A stretch of DNA of 30,655 nt from Spyradocola sp050942925. Lineage in GTDB: Bacteria; Bacillota; Clostridia; Christensenellales; UBA1750. The translations under genes were made by a program, and so were the position numbers. Shown here in pieces: positions 15,489-22,295 of the stretch. Within the stretch, counting starts at the first letter, position 1. Every line of letters begins with the position of its first letter. The notes beneath the pieces are model-generated. The model ran no database searches. It was not told the origin of the DNA and saw only the letters and a program-made list of their open reading frames with translations. The DNA lies in contig JBMNOF010000015.1 in NCBI GenBank assembly GCA_050942925.1, positions 1 to 30,655 on the forward strand, written 5' to 3'.

Positions 15489-15709
15489 GCAAGGCGTGGC
15501 ATGAAGGGCTCTTTGCGGACACAGACGATGCGCTCAGCCGGGCGCTCTTCCTGCTGGAGGAATTGCGCGGCGCCCTGCCATACGAGCGGGACGGCGCCAT
15601 CGACGAGGCCGCGGCCCTGCTCCGGCGAGCCTGCGGGCTGTATGCCTGCGCAAAAAAGGCCGCGGCACAGGACCCCGGCCCAAAAGGCGACCCGACGCCG
15701 CCTCAGTAA
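15485..15709 (+). CDS. Small protein coupled to the cysteine desulfurase gene
   Basis: This 74-residue product is not recognised. It begins in an ATGA overlap with the desulfurase stop, and the AAAGGAGG just before the overlap serves as its ribosome site, so translation is probably coupled. The sequence is largely helical and alanine-rich (LSRALFLLEELRGALPYERD, then AAALLRRACGLYACAKKAAA) with two cysteines in CGLYAC and a Pro-rich end. It could be a partner or regulator of the desulfurase; that is inferred only from coupling. Its 3' end overlaps the 3' end of the convergent PlsC-like gene by 7 bp. Confidence 0.7.
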   Translation: MSKAWHEGLFADTDDALSRALFLLEELRGALPYERDGAIDEAAALLRRACGLYACAKKAAAQDPGPKGDPTPPQ

Positions 15710-16374
15710 TCGTCCGAAAGCTCTTGCAGGAGCGCCGCTGTGATGCGCTCCTTCTCCTGTGCAAACGGAACCTCCGGATCAAAGAGAATCGGGGTGCCGA
15801 AGCGCAGGTATCCCTCCTGTCGGTTGAGGCTCATGGGCACAAAGGACAGGCGCTTGCCCGTGCGCTTATAGTAGACCTTGCCCAGGTGCAAAAAACCGGT
15901 GTAGATTTCGCCGATATCCTTACCCTCCTGGTCGTAGTGGACGTCGCTCATGATGAGAAGGTTTTCCCCCTTCTCGAGCTCGTCGACGGAGAGGGCGAAC
16001 GTCTTCATCACGGCCTTCAGCCCGCGATAGACCGGCACCGCGCGGATCTGTGTGCGAAAAAACCAAGCGATGGGATGGCTCATCACATAGGCCAACGCGC
16101 GAGAGAGAAACCTGGGCATCCGAGCGCGCTGGGGCAGCGTGTAGTTCGCAAAATGATCGCAGCAGAGCTTCGCGTCAAAGAACATGTGCAGCGACCAGAT
16201 GTGGAACTCCACGGGAGAATAGAGGTATACCGCCACGGGGCCGTAGTTGTTCAGGTGCCGCGTGACCAGCACGCAGGGCGACTGCACGTGTTCCGCACCG
16301 CGCACCTCCATCTTCTTGGCAAAGACGCGCACAACCGCGCGCACGCCGCGGAACCATCTTGGGTAGATCGACAT
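15703..16374 (-). CDS. PlsC-like acyltransferase homologue lacking the HX4D aspartate
   Basis: The 223-residue product resembles 1-acylglycerol-phosphate acyltransferases (LPLAT), which add an acyl chain to lysophosphatidate at the membrane. The catalytic motif is normally NHxxxxD; here it reads RHLNNYG, with His40 kept but Asp replaced by Gly45. Weak counterparts of later motifs are IRAVPVYRG and an ENLLIMSDVHYDQEG segment in place of FPEGTRS. Either the enzyme uses another residue or it is not an active acyltransferase. The ATG has GGAGGG 5 nt upstream. It follows a small membrane protein gene by 30 bp on the same strand, sharing its promoter. Confidence 0.7.
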   Translation of the reverse strand: MSIYPRWFRGVRAVVRVFAKKMEVRGAEHVQSPCVLVTRHLNNYGPVAVYLYSPVEFHIWSLHMFFDAKLCCDHFANYTLPQRARMPRFLSRALAYVMSHPIAWFFRTQIRAVPVYRGLKAVMKTFALSVDELEKGENLLIMSDVHYDQEGKDIGEIYTGFLHLGKVYYKRTGKRLSFVPMSLNRQEGYLRFGTPILFDPEVPFAQEKERITAALLQELSDDY

Positions 16375-16404
16375 CGGGTCCCTCCCCCCAGCAGAATAGG
16401 GATC

Positions 16405-16596
16405 TTAGGCGCTGGGCGCATGTTTTTTGCCCTTGCGCACGGCAGCAATCAGGAGGGCGAGGGCGGCCAGCACAAGGAGCAGGCCCGCGCCCAGGCAGAG
16501 AATGGTCCCGTCATAGTAGACATCCAGCCTGCTAAAGATGTCGGGAGGCAGAAAGGTCGTCAAAACGCCGTCCAACCAGCCAAAGATGAAGTCCAT
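16405..16596 (-). CDS. Small single-span membrane protein
   Basis: The 63-residue product has an amphipathic N-terminal part (MDFIFGWLDGVLTTFLP), one clear membrane segment (ILCLGAGLLLVLAALALLIAAV, about residues 32–53) and a basic tail (RKGKKH), which predicts the C-terminus inside. No family is recognised. The ATG has GGAGG 7 nt upstream, and a promoter with 17-bp spacing lies about 95 bp before it, so it is a real gene. It is the first gene of a pair with the PlsC-like protein and may anchor or regulate it. Confidence 0.72.
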   Translation of the reverse strand: MDFIFGWLDGVLTTFLPPDIFSRLDVYYDGTILCLGAGLLLVLAALALLIAAVRKGKKHAPSA

Positions 16597-16691
16597 GGTG
16601 TTTCCTCCAAACCCGATTTTCGTGCAAAACGGAAAGAGGACCGAGCGGGCGAGCGCACCGCTTCCCCTCCTCTTTTTATCCTATGCAATAC

Positions 16692-16720
16692 AGTATACCA
16701 TCCTTTTCCGAATTTGTGAA
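16692..16720 (-). promoter_or_regulatory. Sigma-A-type promoter of the small membrane protein/PlsC-like pair
   Basis: On the minus strand, -35 TTCACA (16715–16720) and -10 TATACT (16692–16697) are 17 bp apart. It is back to back with the tetR promoter, only 25 bp away, so TetR could control both. No single clear TetR operator palindrome was found between them. Confidence 0.72.
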
Positions 16721-16745
16721 GTCGGTCTGCAAGATTGCCGGTGGC

Positions 16746-16774
16746 TTGACTTGGAGCCGCGCAGCCGATACAAT
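16746..16774 (+). promoter_or_regulatory. Sigma-A-type promoter of the tetR gene
   Basis: -35 TTGACT (16746–16751) and -10 TACAAT (16769–16774) lie 17 bp apart. A short GGCT/AGCC dyad surrounds the -35 and could be part of an operator. Confidence 0.75.
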
Positions 16775-16804
16775 GAAAGGAGATTGGGGAAATGGGGTGG
16801 CACG

Positions 16805-17512
16805 GTGTTAAAGGGCGAAAAGCGGCGCGAGGAGATCCTGCGCACGGCGGAATCCCTCTTTTACGCACAGGGATACGAGCGCACCACAATCCAGCAGATT
16901 CTCACAACCCTCGGCTTGTCCAAGGGGGGATTTTACCACCATTTTGCCAGCAAGGAAGAGCTTTTACAGGCTATTTGCGACCGCAAGGCATTGGAGTCCT
17001 ACGAAGCGGCGCAAAAGGCCGTGCGCGAGTGTCCGGGCGGTTGGCCGGACAAGTTCAACGCCCTCTTTGATCAATACGGCATGTGGCAGCCCGGCAACGC
17101 GGACTTCATGGGGCTGCTCATCCGCGTTGCCTATCGAGAGGACAACCTTGTCATGCGCGACAAACTCAAGCGCCGGACGATGCGCCTTATGCTGCCCCTT
17201 GTCGATGAAATCGTTCAGGGAGGCGTTGCGGAGGGGGTCTTTCTCACGCCCTATCCCGAGGGGACGGGCTCGCTTGTCCTGCAGCTGGGCGCGAGCTTTT
17301 CCGATGCGATTGCGTCGCTCCTGCTCTCCCCGGACGCACCGCCGGACACGGCGAAGATTCTTGCCAACCTGGAGCTCTACCGCTATGCGGTTGAGCAAAT
17401 TCTGGGCGCGCCCTATGGCAGCATCGTCCTCTACCAGATGCGCCAGATGGTGGATGTCTGCACCGCGATCTATGAACGGCACGTGCGCCTGCAGCATAGC
17501 CCAACGGAATAA
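16805..17512 (+). CDS. TetR/AcrR-family transcriptional regulator
   Basis: The 235-residue product has the TetR DNA-binding domain at its N-terminus: REEILRTAESLFYAQGYERTTIQQILTTLGLSKGGFYHHFASKEEL, with the recognition helix at about residues 37–47. The rest is the helical ligand and dimer domain, which is not assigned to a ligand class. The start is a GTG at 16805 with a weak GGGGTGG just upstream; a strong AAAGGAG lies too far away (16777–16783) to fit it, so the start is the least certain part. It is divergent from the small membrane protein gene and followed by the permease gene after 63 bp, both likely targets. Confidence 0.85.
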   Translation: MLKGEKRREEILRTAESLFYAQGYERTTIQQILTTLGLSKGGFYHHFASKEELLQAICDRKALESYEAAQKAVRECPGGWPDKFNALFDQYGMWQPGNADFMGLLIRVAYREDNLVMRDKLKRRTMRLMLPLVDEIVQGGVAEGVFLTPYPEGTGSLVLQLGASFSDAIASLLLSPDAPPDTAKILANLELYRYAVEQILGAPYGSIVLYQMRQMVDVCTAIYERHVRLQHSPTE

Positions 17513-17575
17513 ATGCCCGGACCGCGGAAAAAACTAGGAGTGGATTCGGATGGAAAAAAGGAGGTTTCTCTGGAC

Positions 17576-18700
17576 ATGAACAAACCTTCCCCCGCGTTTC
17601 GGCGCGCATTGGTGCTGATCGCCTTTGCCGCGCTTTGCCTTGGCATCGTGCTCGAATGGACGCGCGTCTGCGCGCTTCTTTCCGGCGCCATGGCGGTGTT
17701 CCGCCCGATTCTACTGGCAATCGTCATCGCGTTCTTTGTCAACCTTCCCATGCGCCTGTATGAGCGCTGGCTGCACAAGCTCTTTGCGCGCGCCCGCTTG
17801 GGAAAAAAGAAGGACCTATTGGTCCGTGCGCTGTCGATGCTGCTGGCATTTCTCACGTTTCTCGCCGTGATCGTGTTTGCCGTCTGGCTCCTGTACCCGC
17901 AGCTGCGCCAGAGCGTGACCCAGCTCATTCAGAGCCTGCCGGCCTACGAGCGCAAGCTGGTCGAATGGTCGCAGACCTATCTTCCGGCGCTGGATCTGGA
18001 GGCAAAGATTCAGGAGCTCTATCAGAAATACATGACCATGGACGCGCTGCAGGATCTGCTCTCCAACGCGGCGCCGCACCTGTTCTCTCTAACTTCGTCC
18101 GCCGCCTCGATGATCACGGACTTCGTTCTTGCGCTGATGCTCTCCTTCTACCTGCTGCTCTCCAAGAACAAGCTGGTGCGTCATGCCAAGAACGTGCTCA
18201 CCACATATGCGCCGCGGCTTTCCCGCGTCGTTCTCCCGGTGGCGGCGCGATTGAACGACAAGTTCCGCCGCTTCCTGGGCGGGCAGCTCACCGAGGCCAT
18301 AATCCTGGGCATGCTCTGCTTTATCGGCATGACGATCCTGAGCCTGCCATATGCGCCGCTGGTGAGCACGCTGGTGGCGGTCACGGCGGTGATCCCGATC
18401 TTTGGCGCCTACATCGGCGCGATTGTCTCCGCCTTCATCATACTCATGGACAATCCGCTTTCGGCGCTGATCTTTCTTGTGTTCCTGGTCGTTCTGCAGC
18501 AGGTGGAGGGCAATCTCATCTATCCGCGCGTGGTGGGCGACTCCATCGGTCTATCGGGACTTTGGGTGCTGCTGGCGGTCATTGTGGGCGGTGGATTCTT
18601 CGGCATTCCGGGCATCTTCGTCGGCATCCCGGTCATGAGTGTGCTCTATGACCTGGTGCGCGAGGACCTTGCGCGCCGGCGCGCCCTCCCCAAGTCCTAG
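17576..18700 (+). CDS. AI-2E-family membrane permease
   Basis: The 374-residue product belongs to the AI-2E transporter family (PF01594, YdiK/TqsA/YtvI type), whose members export small solutes or ions; the substrate here is not known. Hydrophobic segments are near residues 12–33, 36–56, 78–98, about 170–190, 230–250, 255–290, 295–315 and 325–355. The family signature is seen in LPYAPLVSTLVAVTAVIPIFGAYIGAI and in QQVEGNLIYPRVVGDSIGLSGLWVLLAVIVGGGFFGIPGIFVGIPVM. The ATG at 17576 has AAGGAGG 11 nt upstream; an in-frame ATG at 17513 touches the tetR stop but has no ribosome site. It may be co-transcribed with tetR. Its stop shares CTAG with the convergent gene. Confidence 0.88.
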   Translation: MNKPSPAFRRALVLIAFAALCLGIVLEWTRVCALLSGAMAVFRPILLAIVIAFFVNLPMRLYERWLHKLFARARLGKKKDLLVRALSMLLAFLTFLAVIVFAVWLLYPQLRQSVTQLIQSLPAYERKLVEWSQTYLPALDLEAKIQELYQKYMTMDALQDLLSNAAPHLFSLTSSAASMITDFVLALMLSFYLLLSKNKLVRHAKNVLTTYAPRLSRVVLPVAARLNDKFRRFLGGQLTEAIILGMLCFIGMTILSLPYAPLVSTLVAVTAVIPIFGAYIGAIVSAFIILMDNPLSALIFLVFLVVLQQVEGNLIYPRVVGDSIGLSGLWVLLAVIVGGGFFGIPGIFVGIPVMSVLYDLVREDLARRRALPKS

Positions 18701-19149
18701 ACCGCGTTCTGCACGCGGCGCAAGGCCTCCTGCGCGATCTCTCCGTCGGAAACGATGGCCGCAAGTCCGGGGGCATAGCGGTCCAGCATGGCCGCCGGCA
18801 TTTGGATATACCGATCCAGGACCTCGTGGGAGACGGGGCCTTCCGCCATGAGCGAGGTGCGGAATCGGACTTCCCCCTCGTCATAATCCATCTCAAAGTT
18901 GCCCAACAACAGGCCGTAATTGATGCGGTGCAGGTATTCGGCGGCCTCCAGACGGCGCTCATCCGGGATGGTTTGCCGAAGGCCGGCAACGCAGATCAAA
19001 AAGGGCTCGCGAGCAAAGACGAGCACGGAGTAGACGCCGTTCGTGCCCTTGGCGGCGAAGGTATAGAGGCTTCCGCCTTCCTTCTCCCGACGGCAGCGGC
19101 AGCCGGATTCTTCGAGATACGCGCGCGTGCAATCCTGCAAGGAATCCAT
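18697..19149 (-). CDS. YbjN-like small cytoplasmic protein
   Basis: The 150-residue product resembles the YbjN/type III secretion chaperone-like fold: YLEESGCRCRREKEGGSLYTFAAKG, then VYSVLVFAREPFLICVAGLR, then AAEYLHRINYGLLLGNFEMDYDEGEVRFRTSLMAEG, and a helical end. Such proteins are often regulators or chaperones, but the role is not known in Firmicutes. The ATG at 19149 has a double GGAGGGAGGG site upstream. Its stop and the stop of the permease gene share the four bases CTAG on opposite strands. A strong terminator separates it from the EF-G paralogue upstream, so it must use another promoter, which I did not find. Confidence 0.72.
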   Translation of the reverse strand: MDSLQDCTRAYLEESGCRCRREKEGGSLYTFAAKGTNGVYSVLVFAREPFLICVAGLRQTIPDERRLEAAEYLHRINYGLLLGNFEMDYDEGEVRFRTSLMAEGPVSHEVLDRYIQMPAAMLDRYAPGLAAIVSDGEIAQEALRRVQNAV

Positions 19150-19231
19150 TTTTTCTTTCCCTCCCTCCTCTTCAAGGTATGCGGAAGAATGCGCGAAGTT
19201 GCCCGTCCACCTTGGGGGCGAACCAACAAAG

Positions 19232-19262
19232 AACGGCCCCCGGATGCGCTCCGGGGGCCGTT
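19232..19262 (-). terminator. Intrinsic terminator after the EF-G paralogue gene
   Basis: A perfect 13-bp stem (AACGGCCCCCGGA at 19232–19244 and its complement at 19250–19262) with loop TGCGC is followed on the minus strand by TTCTTTGTTG. It lies 19 bp after the stop of the EF-G paralogue. Confidence 0.92.
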
Positions 19263-19281
19263 TTCTCTGCAAAGACCCTGC

Positions 19282-21363
19282 TTACTCGTCGTCGTCGGGC
19301 AGGTTTGCCGCGGCGATGATCTTCTGGGCGATGTTGGCGGGAACTTCTTCATAGCGGACAAAGCTCTTGGTGAAGGAGCCGCGGCCCTGCGTCATGGCGC
19401 GCAGGTCGGTCGCATACTTGAAGATTTCGGACAGGGGAACCTCCACAACGACCTCCTGGCCATCCTCGACGGGGTTCATGCCCAGGACGCGGCCGCGCCG
19501 GCGGTTCATGTCGCCAATGATATCGCCCATGTACTCGTCCGGGACCGTGATGTCCAGGGAGTAGATGGGTTCCAGAAGCACGGGATCGGCATCGACGCAC
19601 TTCTTGAGCGCCAAGCGCGCAGCCGTCTTAAACGCCATTTCCGAGGAGTCGACGGGATGGTAGGAACCGTCGTGGAGCGTGGCGCGCAGATGCACCATGG
19701 GATAGCCCGCGAGCACGCCGCGGGTGATGTTCTCGCGCAGGCCCTTTTCCACCGCGGGAATGAAGGCGCGCGGCACGACGCCGCCGACGACGTTATCCAC
19801 GAACTCGAAGTCCTTGTCGTCGTCATAGAGGGGCTCGAACAGGATCTTGACGTGACCGAACTGGCCATGGCCGCCGGTCTGCTTCTTGTGGCGGCCCTCC
19901 GCGTCGATCGACTTGCGGATCGTCTCGCGGTAGGGGATCTTGGGATCGACGAGGGTCGACTCCACGCCAAACTTGGAGGCGAGCTTCTTGACGGTGACAT
20001 CCAGCTGCATTTCGCCCTGGCCGGAGAGGATCGTCTCCGAGGTCTCGGCCGGCTTCTCGATGCGGAAGGAGGGATCTTCCTCGGCGAGGCGCTGCAGGCC
20101 CTGCATGATCTTGTCTTCCTCGCCCTTCTTCTTGGCGACGATGGCCATGGAGTAGCAGGGTTCGGGGTAGGTCACCCACGGGAAGACGATGGGATGCACG
20201 GGATCGCAAAGCGTGTCGCCCGTCTTGGTCACGGCGAGCTTGGTCAGCACGCCGATGTCGCCCGCGATGAGCTTAAAGACGGGCGTGAGCTTCTTGCCGC
20301 ACATGGTGGAGACGGAACCGGCCTTGGCGATCTTCTCGTTGTTGGCGTTGACGAACTGGGTGTTGGGCGTCAGCACGCCGGAAATGACCTTGATGAGGGA
20401 AATCTTTCCGACAAAGGGGTCGGCCAGGGTCTTAAAGACCTGCGCGGAGAAGGGCTCGTCCACGGAGCAGATGCGCTCGGCCGGCTCGTTGGTCTTGGGG
20501 TTGGTGCCGCGCTTGGGGAACGCCTTCTCCACGGGAGAGGGCATCAGGGTCACGATGAAGTTCAAAAGGTTGGAGATGCCCAGCGCCGGCAGCGCCGCGC
20601 CGCAGAACACGGGCGTGATGGTTGCCGCCGCAATGCCCTTACGCAGGCCGCGGAACTTCTCCTCGTCCGTCAGCTCCCCGGTCTCGAAGTACTTCTCCAT
20701 CAGCTCGTCGTCCGCAGACGCCGCCGCCTCGGTGACTTCCTCCCAAACCTCGTCGATCTTCTCCTGCATCTCGGGGGTGGTATCCATCTCCTTGGAGAAC
20801 TTGTCCAGGTAGCGGTAAGACTTGCCCGTCACCAGGGACGAGAATCCGATAAACTTGCCGTCCTCGTAGATGGGCAGCATGACCGGGCAGATCGCGGTCT
20901 GATACTTTTCCTTGAGCTGGGCGATAACCTTGTCGTAATTGGCGTTATCGCGATCCATGGAGTTGATGAAGATTGCGCGCGGGATGGAGTGCTTGCTGGT
21001 ATAGGCCATGGCCTTCTCCGCGCCGACGCTCAGACCCGTCACCGCGCCGATGACGATCAGCGCCGCGTCCGCGATGCGCAGGGGACCCATCATCTCCCCG
21101 ATGAAGTCGAAATACCCGGGGATGTCGATGAAGTTGATCTTCGTGTCCTTCCATTCCACGGGGGCAACCGCGGTGCTGATGGAGAACTGGCGGCGGATTT
21201 CCTCCGGATCATAGTCGGAGACCGTGGTCCCCTCCTCCACGCGGCCCATGCGGTCAATCGCGCCGGTGGTCCACAGCAAGGCTTCCGTCAGGGTCGTCTT
21301 GCCCTCGCCGCCGTGACCGACGATCGCGATGTTGCGAATATTCTGAGAACTATAGTCTTTCAT
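19282..21363 (-). CDS. Elongation factor G paralogue (EF-G-2-like GTPase)
   Basis: The 693-residue product has the five-domain EF-G layout and closely follows the EF-G-2 type known from Thermus. The G domain differs from classical EF-G at three sites: the P-loop is GHGGEGKT (16–23) instead of AHIDAGKT, the G3 motif is DIPGYFDF (80–87) with Tyr84 in place of the catalytic His, and G4 is NSMD (134–137) instead of NKMD. Domain IV has RETIRKSIDAEGRHKKQTGGHGQFGHV, and domain V has LEPIYSLDITVPDEYMGDIIGDMNRRRGRVLGM. The ATG at 21363 has AAGGAGG 10 nt upstream. It is probably not the housekeeping translocase; its exact role is unknown. Confidence 0.9.
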   Translation of the reverse strand: MKDYSSQNIRNIAIVGHGGEGKTTLTEALLWTTGAIDRMGRVEEGTTVSDYDPEEIRRQFSISTAVAPVEWKDTKINFIDIPGYFDFIGEMMGPLRIADAALIVIGAVTGLSVGAEKAMAYTSKHSIPRAIFINSMDRDNANYDKVIAQLKEKYQTAICPVMLPIYEDGKFIGFSSLVTGKSYRYLDKFSKEMDTTPEMQEKIDEVWEEVTEAAASADDELMEKYFETGELTDEEKFRGLRKGIAAATITPVFCGAALPALGISNLLNFIVTLMPSPVEKAFPKRGTNPKTNEPAERICSVDEPFSAQVFKTLADPFVGKISLIKVISGVLTPNTQFVNANNEKIAKAGSVSTMCGKKLTPVFKLIAGDIGVLTKLAVTKTGDTLCDPVHPIVFPWVTYPEPCYSMAIVAKKKGEEDKIMQGLQRLAEEDPSFRIEKPAETSETILSGQGEMQLDVTVKKLASKFGVESTLVDPKIPYRETIRKSIDAEGRHKKQTGGHGQFGHVKILFEPLYDDDKDFEFVDNVVGGVVPRAFIPAVEKGLRENITRGVLAGYPMVHLRATLHDGSYHPVDSSEMAFKTAARLALKKCVDADPVLLEPIYSLDITVPDEYMGDIIGDMNRRRGRVLGMNPVEDGQEVVVEVPLSEIFKYATDLRAMTQGRGSFTKSFVRYEEVPANIAQKIIAAANLPDDDE

Positions 21364-21409
21364 GGAATGGGGTCCTCCTTCTTCCGTAATCAAGGAACTC
21401 GATAACGCC

Positions 21410-21438
21410 ATTTTAACATACTTTATCGATGTTGAAAA
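21410..21438 (-). promoter_or_regulatory. Sigma-A-type promoter of the EF-G paralogue gene
   Basis: On the minus strand, -35 TTTTCA (21433–21438) and -10 TAAAAT (21410–21415) are 17 bp apart, with a leader of about 40 nt. A TTTCAA reading gives a 16-bp spacer. Confidence 0.6.
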
Positions 21439-21497
21439 GCCCCTTTCCCGGCCGACAAAAAAATTATTTTTTTAGGAGTATTTTTCTCCCGTCGCTT

Positions 21498-21526
21498 CCG
21501 CGGGGATTTGGGCTCAATCCCCGCGG
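21498..21526 (-). terminator. Stem-loop over the 3' end of the TIM-barrel gene
   Basis: CCGCGGGGATT and AATCCCCGCGG form a perfect 11-bp stem whose loop contains the stop codon of the TIM-barrel gene. It has no T-run directly after it. Further on, a small GGAG/CTCC hairpin (21476–21489) and an A/T-only AAAAAAATAATTTTTTT segment (about 21460–21475) follow. Together these probably end transcription, but the layout is not classical. Confidence 0.55.
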
Positions 21527-22224
21527 TATTTGACCATCAATTCGCGGAAGAGCGCCGCGGAAGTGGGCGGCGTGTAGGTAATGGCGTTGGCGCCGGCCTC
21601 GATGGTGCGCAAGATGGTTTCCTGTGTGGAGCCGCCGGTGGCGATGATGGCGGCCTGCGGAAACTCGCTGCGAATGCGGCGGACCAGCGCGGCGGTGTTT
21701 TCGGCGGCGGAAACGTTGAGGATGTCCGCGCCGGCGGCGAGCCGCGCCTCCACGTCCGTGTCCATGCGCGCAACGGTGACGACAACCGGAATATCGATGA
21801 CCTCTTTGAGGCGGCGAATGCACTCATTGCTCGTGGGCGCGTTGACCACGACGGCCGTTGCGCCCAAGGCCTCGGCATCCATGGCCAGGTTGATCACGCG
21901 CGCGCCGCTTGTGATGCCGCCGCCGACGCCCGAGAACACGGGCATCTCCGCCGCCGTCAAAACCGCGTGGGTGATGGCGGGCTGCGGCGTAAACGGATAG
22001 ACCGCGATGACCGCGTCCGCATTGATGTTGCGGATGATGGCCACATCCGTCGTAAAGACCAAGGACTTGATTCTTCGGCCAAAGATGCGGATGCCGCTGG
22101 CCTGCGCGATGCAGCGCGGGATCTCGATCATGTGATCTCGGAGCTGACCGCGGTATTCGGGCACAAACTTTTCCGCCTTGTCCGGGCGCTCCACCCGGTC
22201 ATTTTCGTGGATTTCCTTGCACAT
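21514..22224 (-). CDS. TIM-barrel protein of unknown function
   Basis: The 236-residue product reads as a TIM barrel. It has LVFTTDVAIIRNINADAVIAVYPF near the first strands, FSGVGGGITSGARVINLAMDAEALGATAVVVNAP in the middle, VVVTVARMDTDVEARLAAGADILNVSAAE, and a phosphate-binding end with IIATGGSTQETILRTIEAGANAITYTPPT. It resembles ThiG, GuaB-like and KDPG-aldolase-like barrels in layout without matching their catalytic motifs, so no reaction is named. The N-terminus CKEIHENDRVERPDKAEKFVPEYRGQ is hydrophilic. The ATG at 22224 follows GGGGAAAGCGA; the TTG upstream at 22245 is less likely. It sits between dacF and the EF-G paralogue and has its own promoter. Confidence 0.75.
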   Translation of the reverse strand: MCKEIHENDRVERPDKAEKFVPEYRGQLRDHMIEIPRCIAQASGIRIFGRRIKSLVFTTDVAIIRNINADAVIAVYPFTPQPAITHAVLTAAEMPVFSGVGGGITSGARVINLAMDAEALGATAVVVNAPTSNECIRRLKEVIDIPVVVTVARMDTDVEARLAAGADILNVSAAENTAALVRRIRSEFPQAAIIATGGSTQETILRTIEAGANAITYTPPTSAALFRELMVKYRGD

Positions 22225-22266
22225 TCGCTTTCCCCTCTTTCGCAAAACAAAGCTCTTTTCTCCTTT

Positions 22267-22295
22267 ACGGTATCATATTTTTCCGTTCCCGTCAA
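22267..22295 (-). promoter_or_regulatory. Possible promoter of the TIM-barrel gene
   Basis: On the minus strand, -35 TTGACG (22290–22295) is strong and lies at the dacF stop; 17 bp later is a poor -10, TACCGT (22267–22272). Overall it is a moderate candidate. Confidence 0.45.

Noticed and set aside
18802..21405. Plus-strand open frame of 867 codons opposite the EF-G paralogue
   Set aside because: It is antisense shadow; rich in Gly, Asp, His and Leu from reverse reading of conserved codons, with no start signal.
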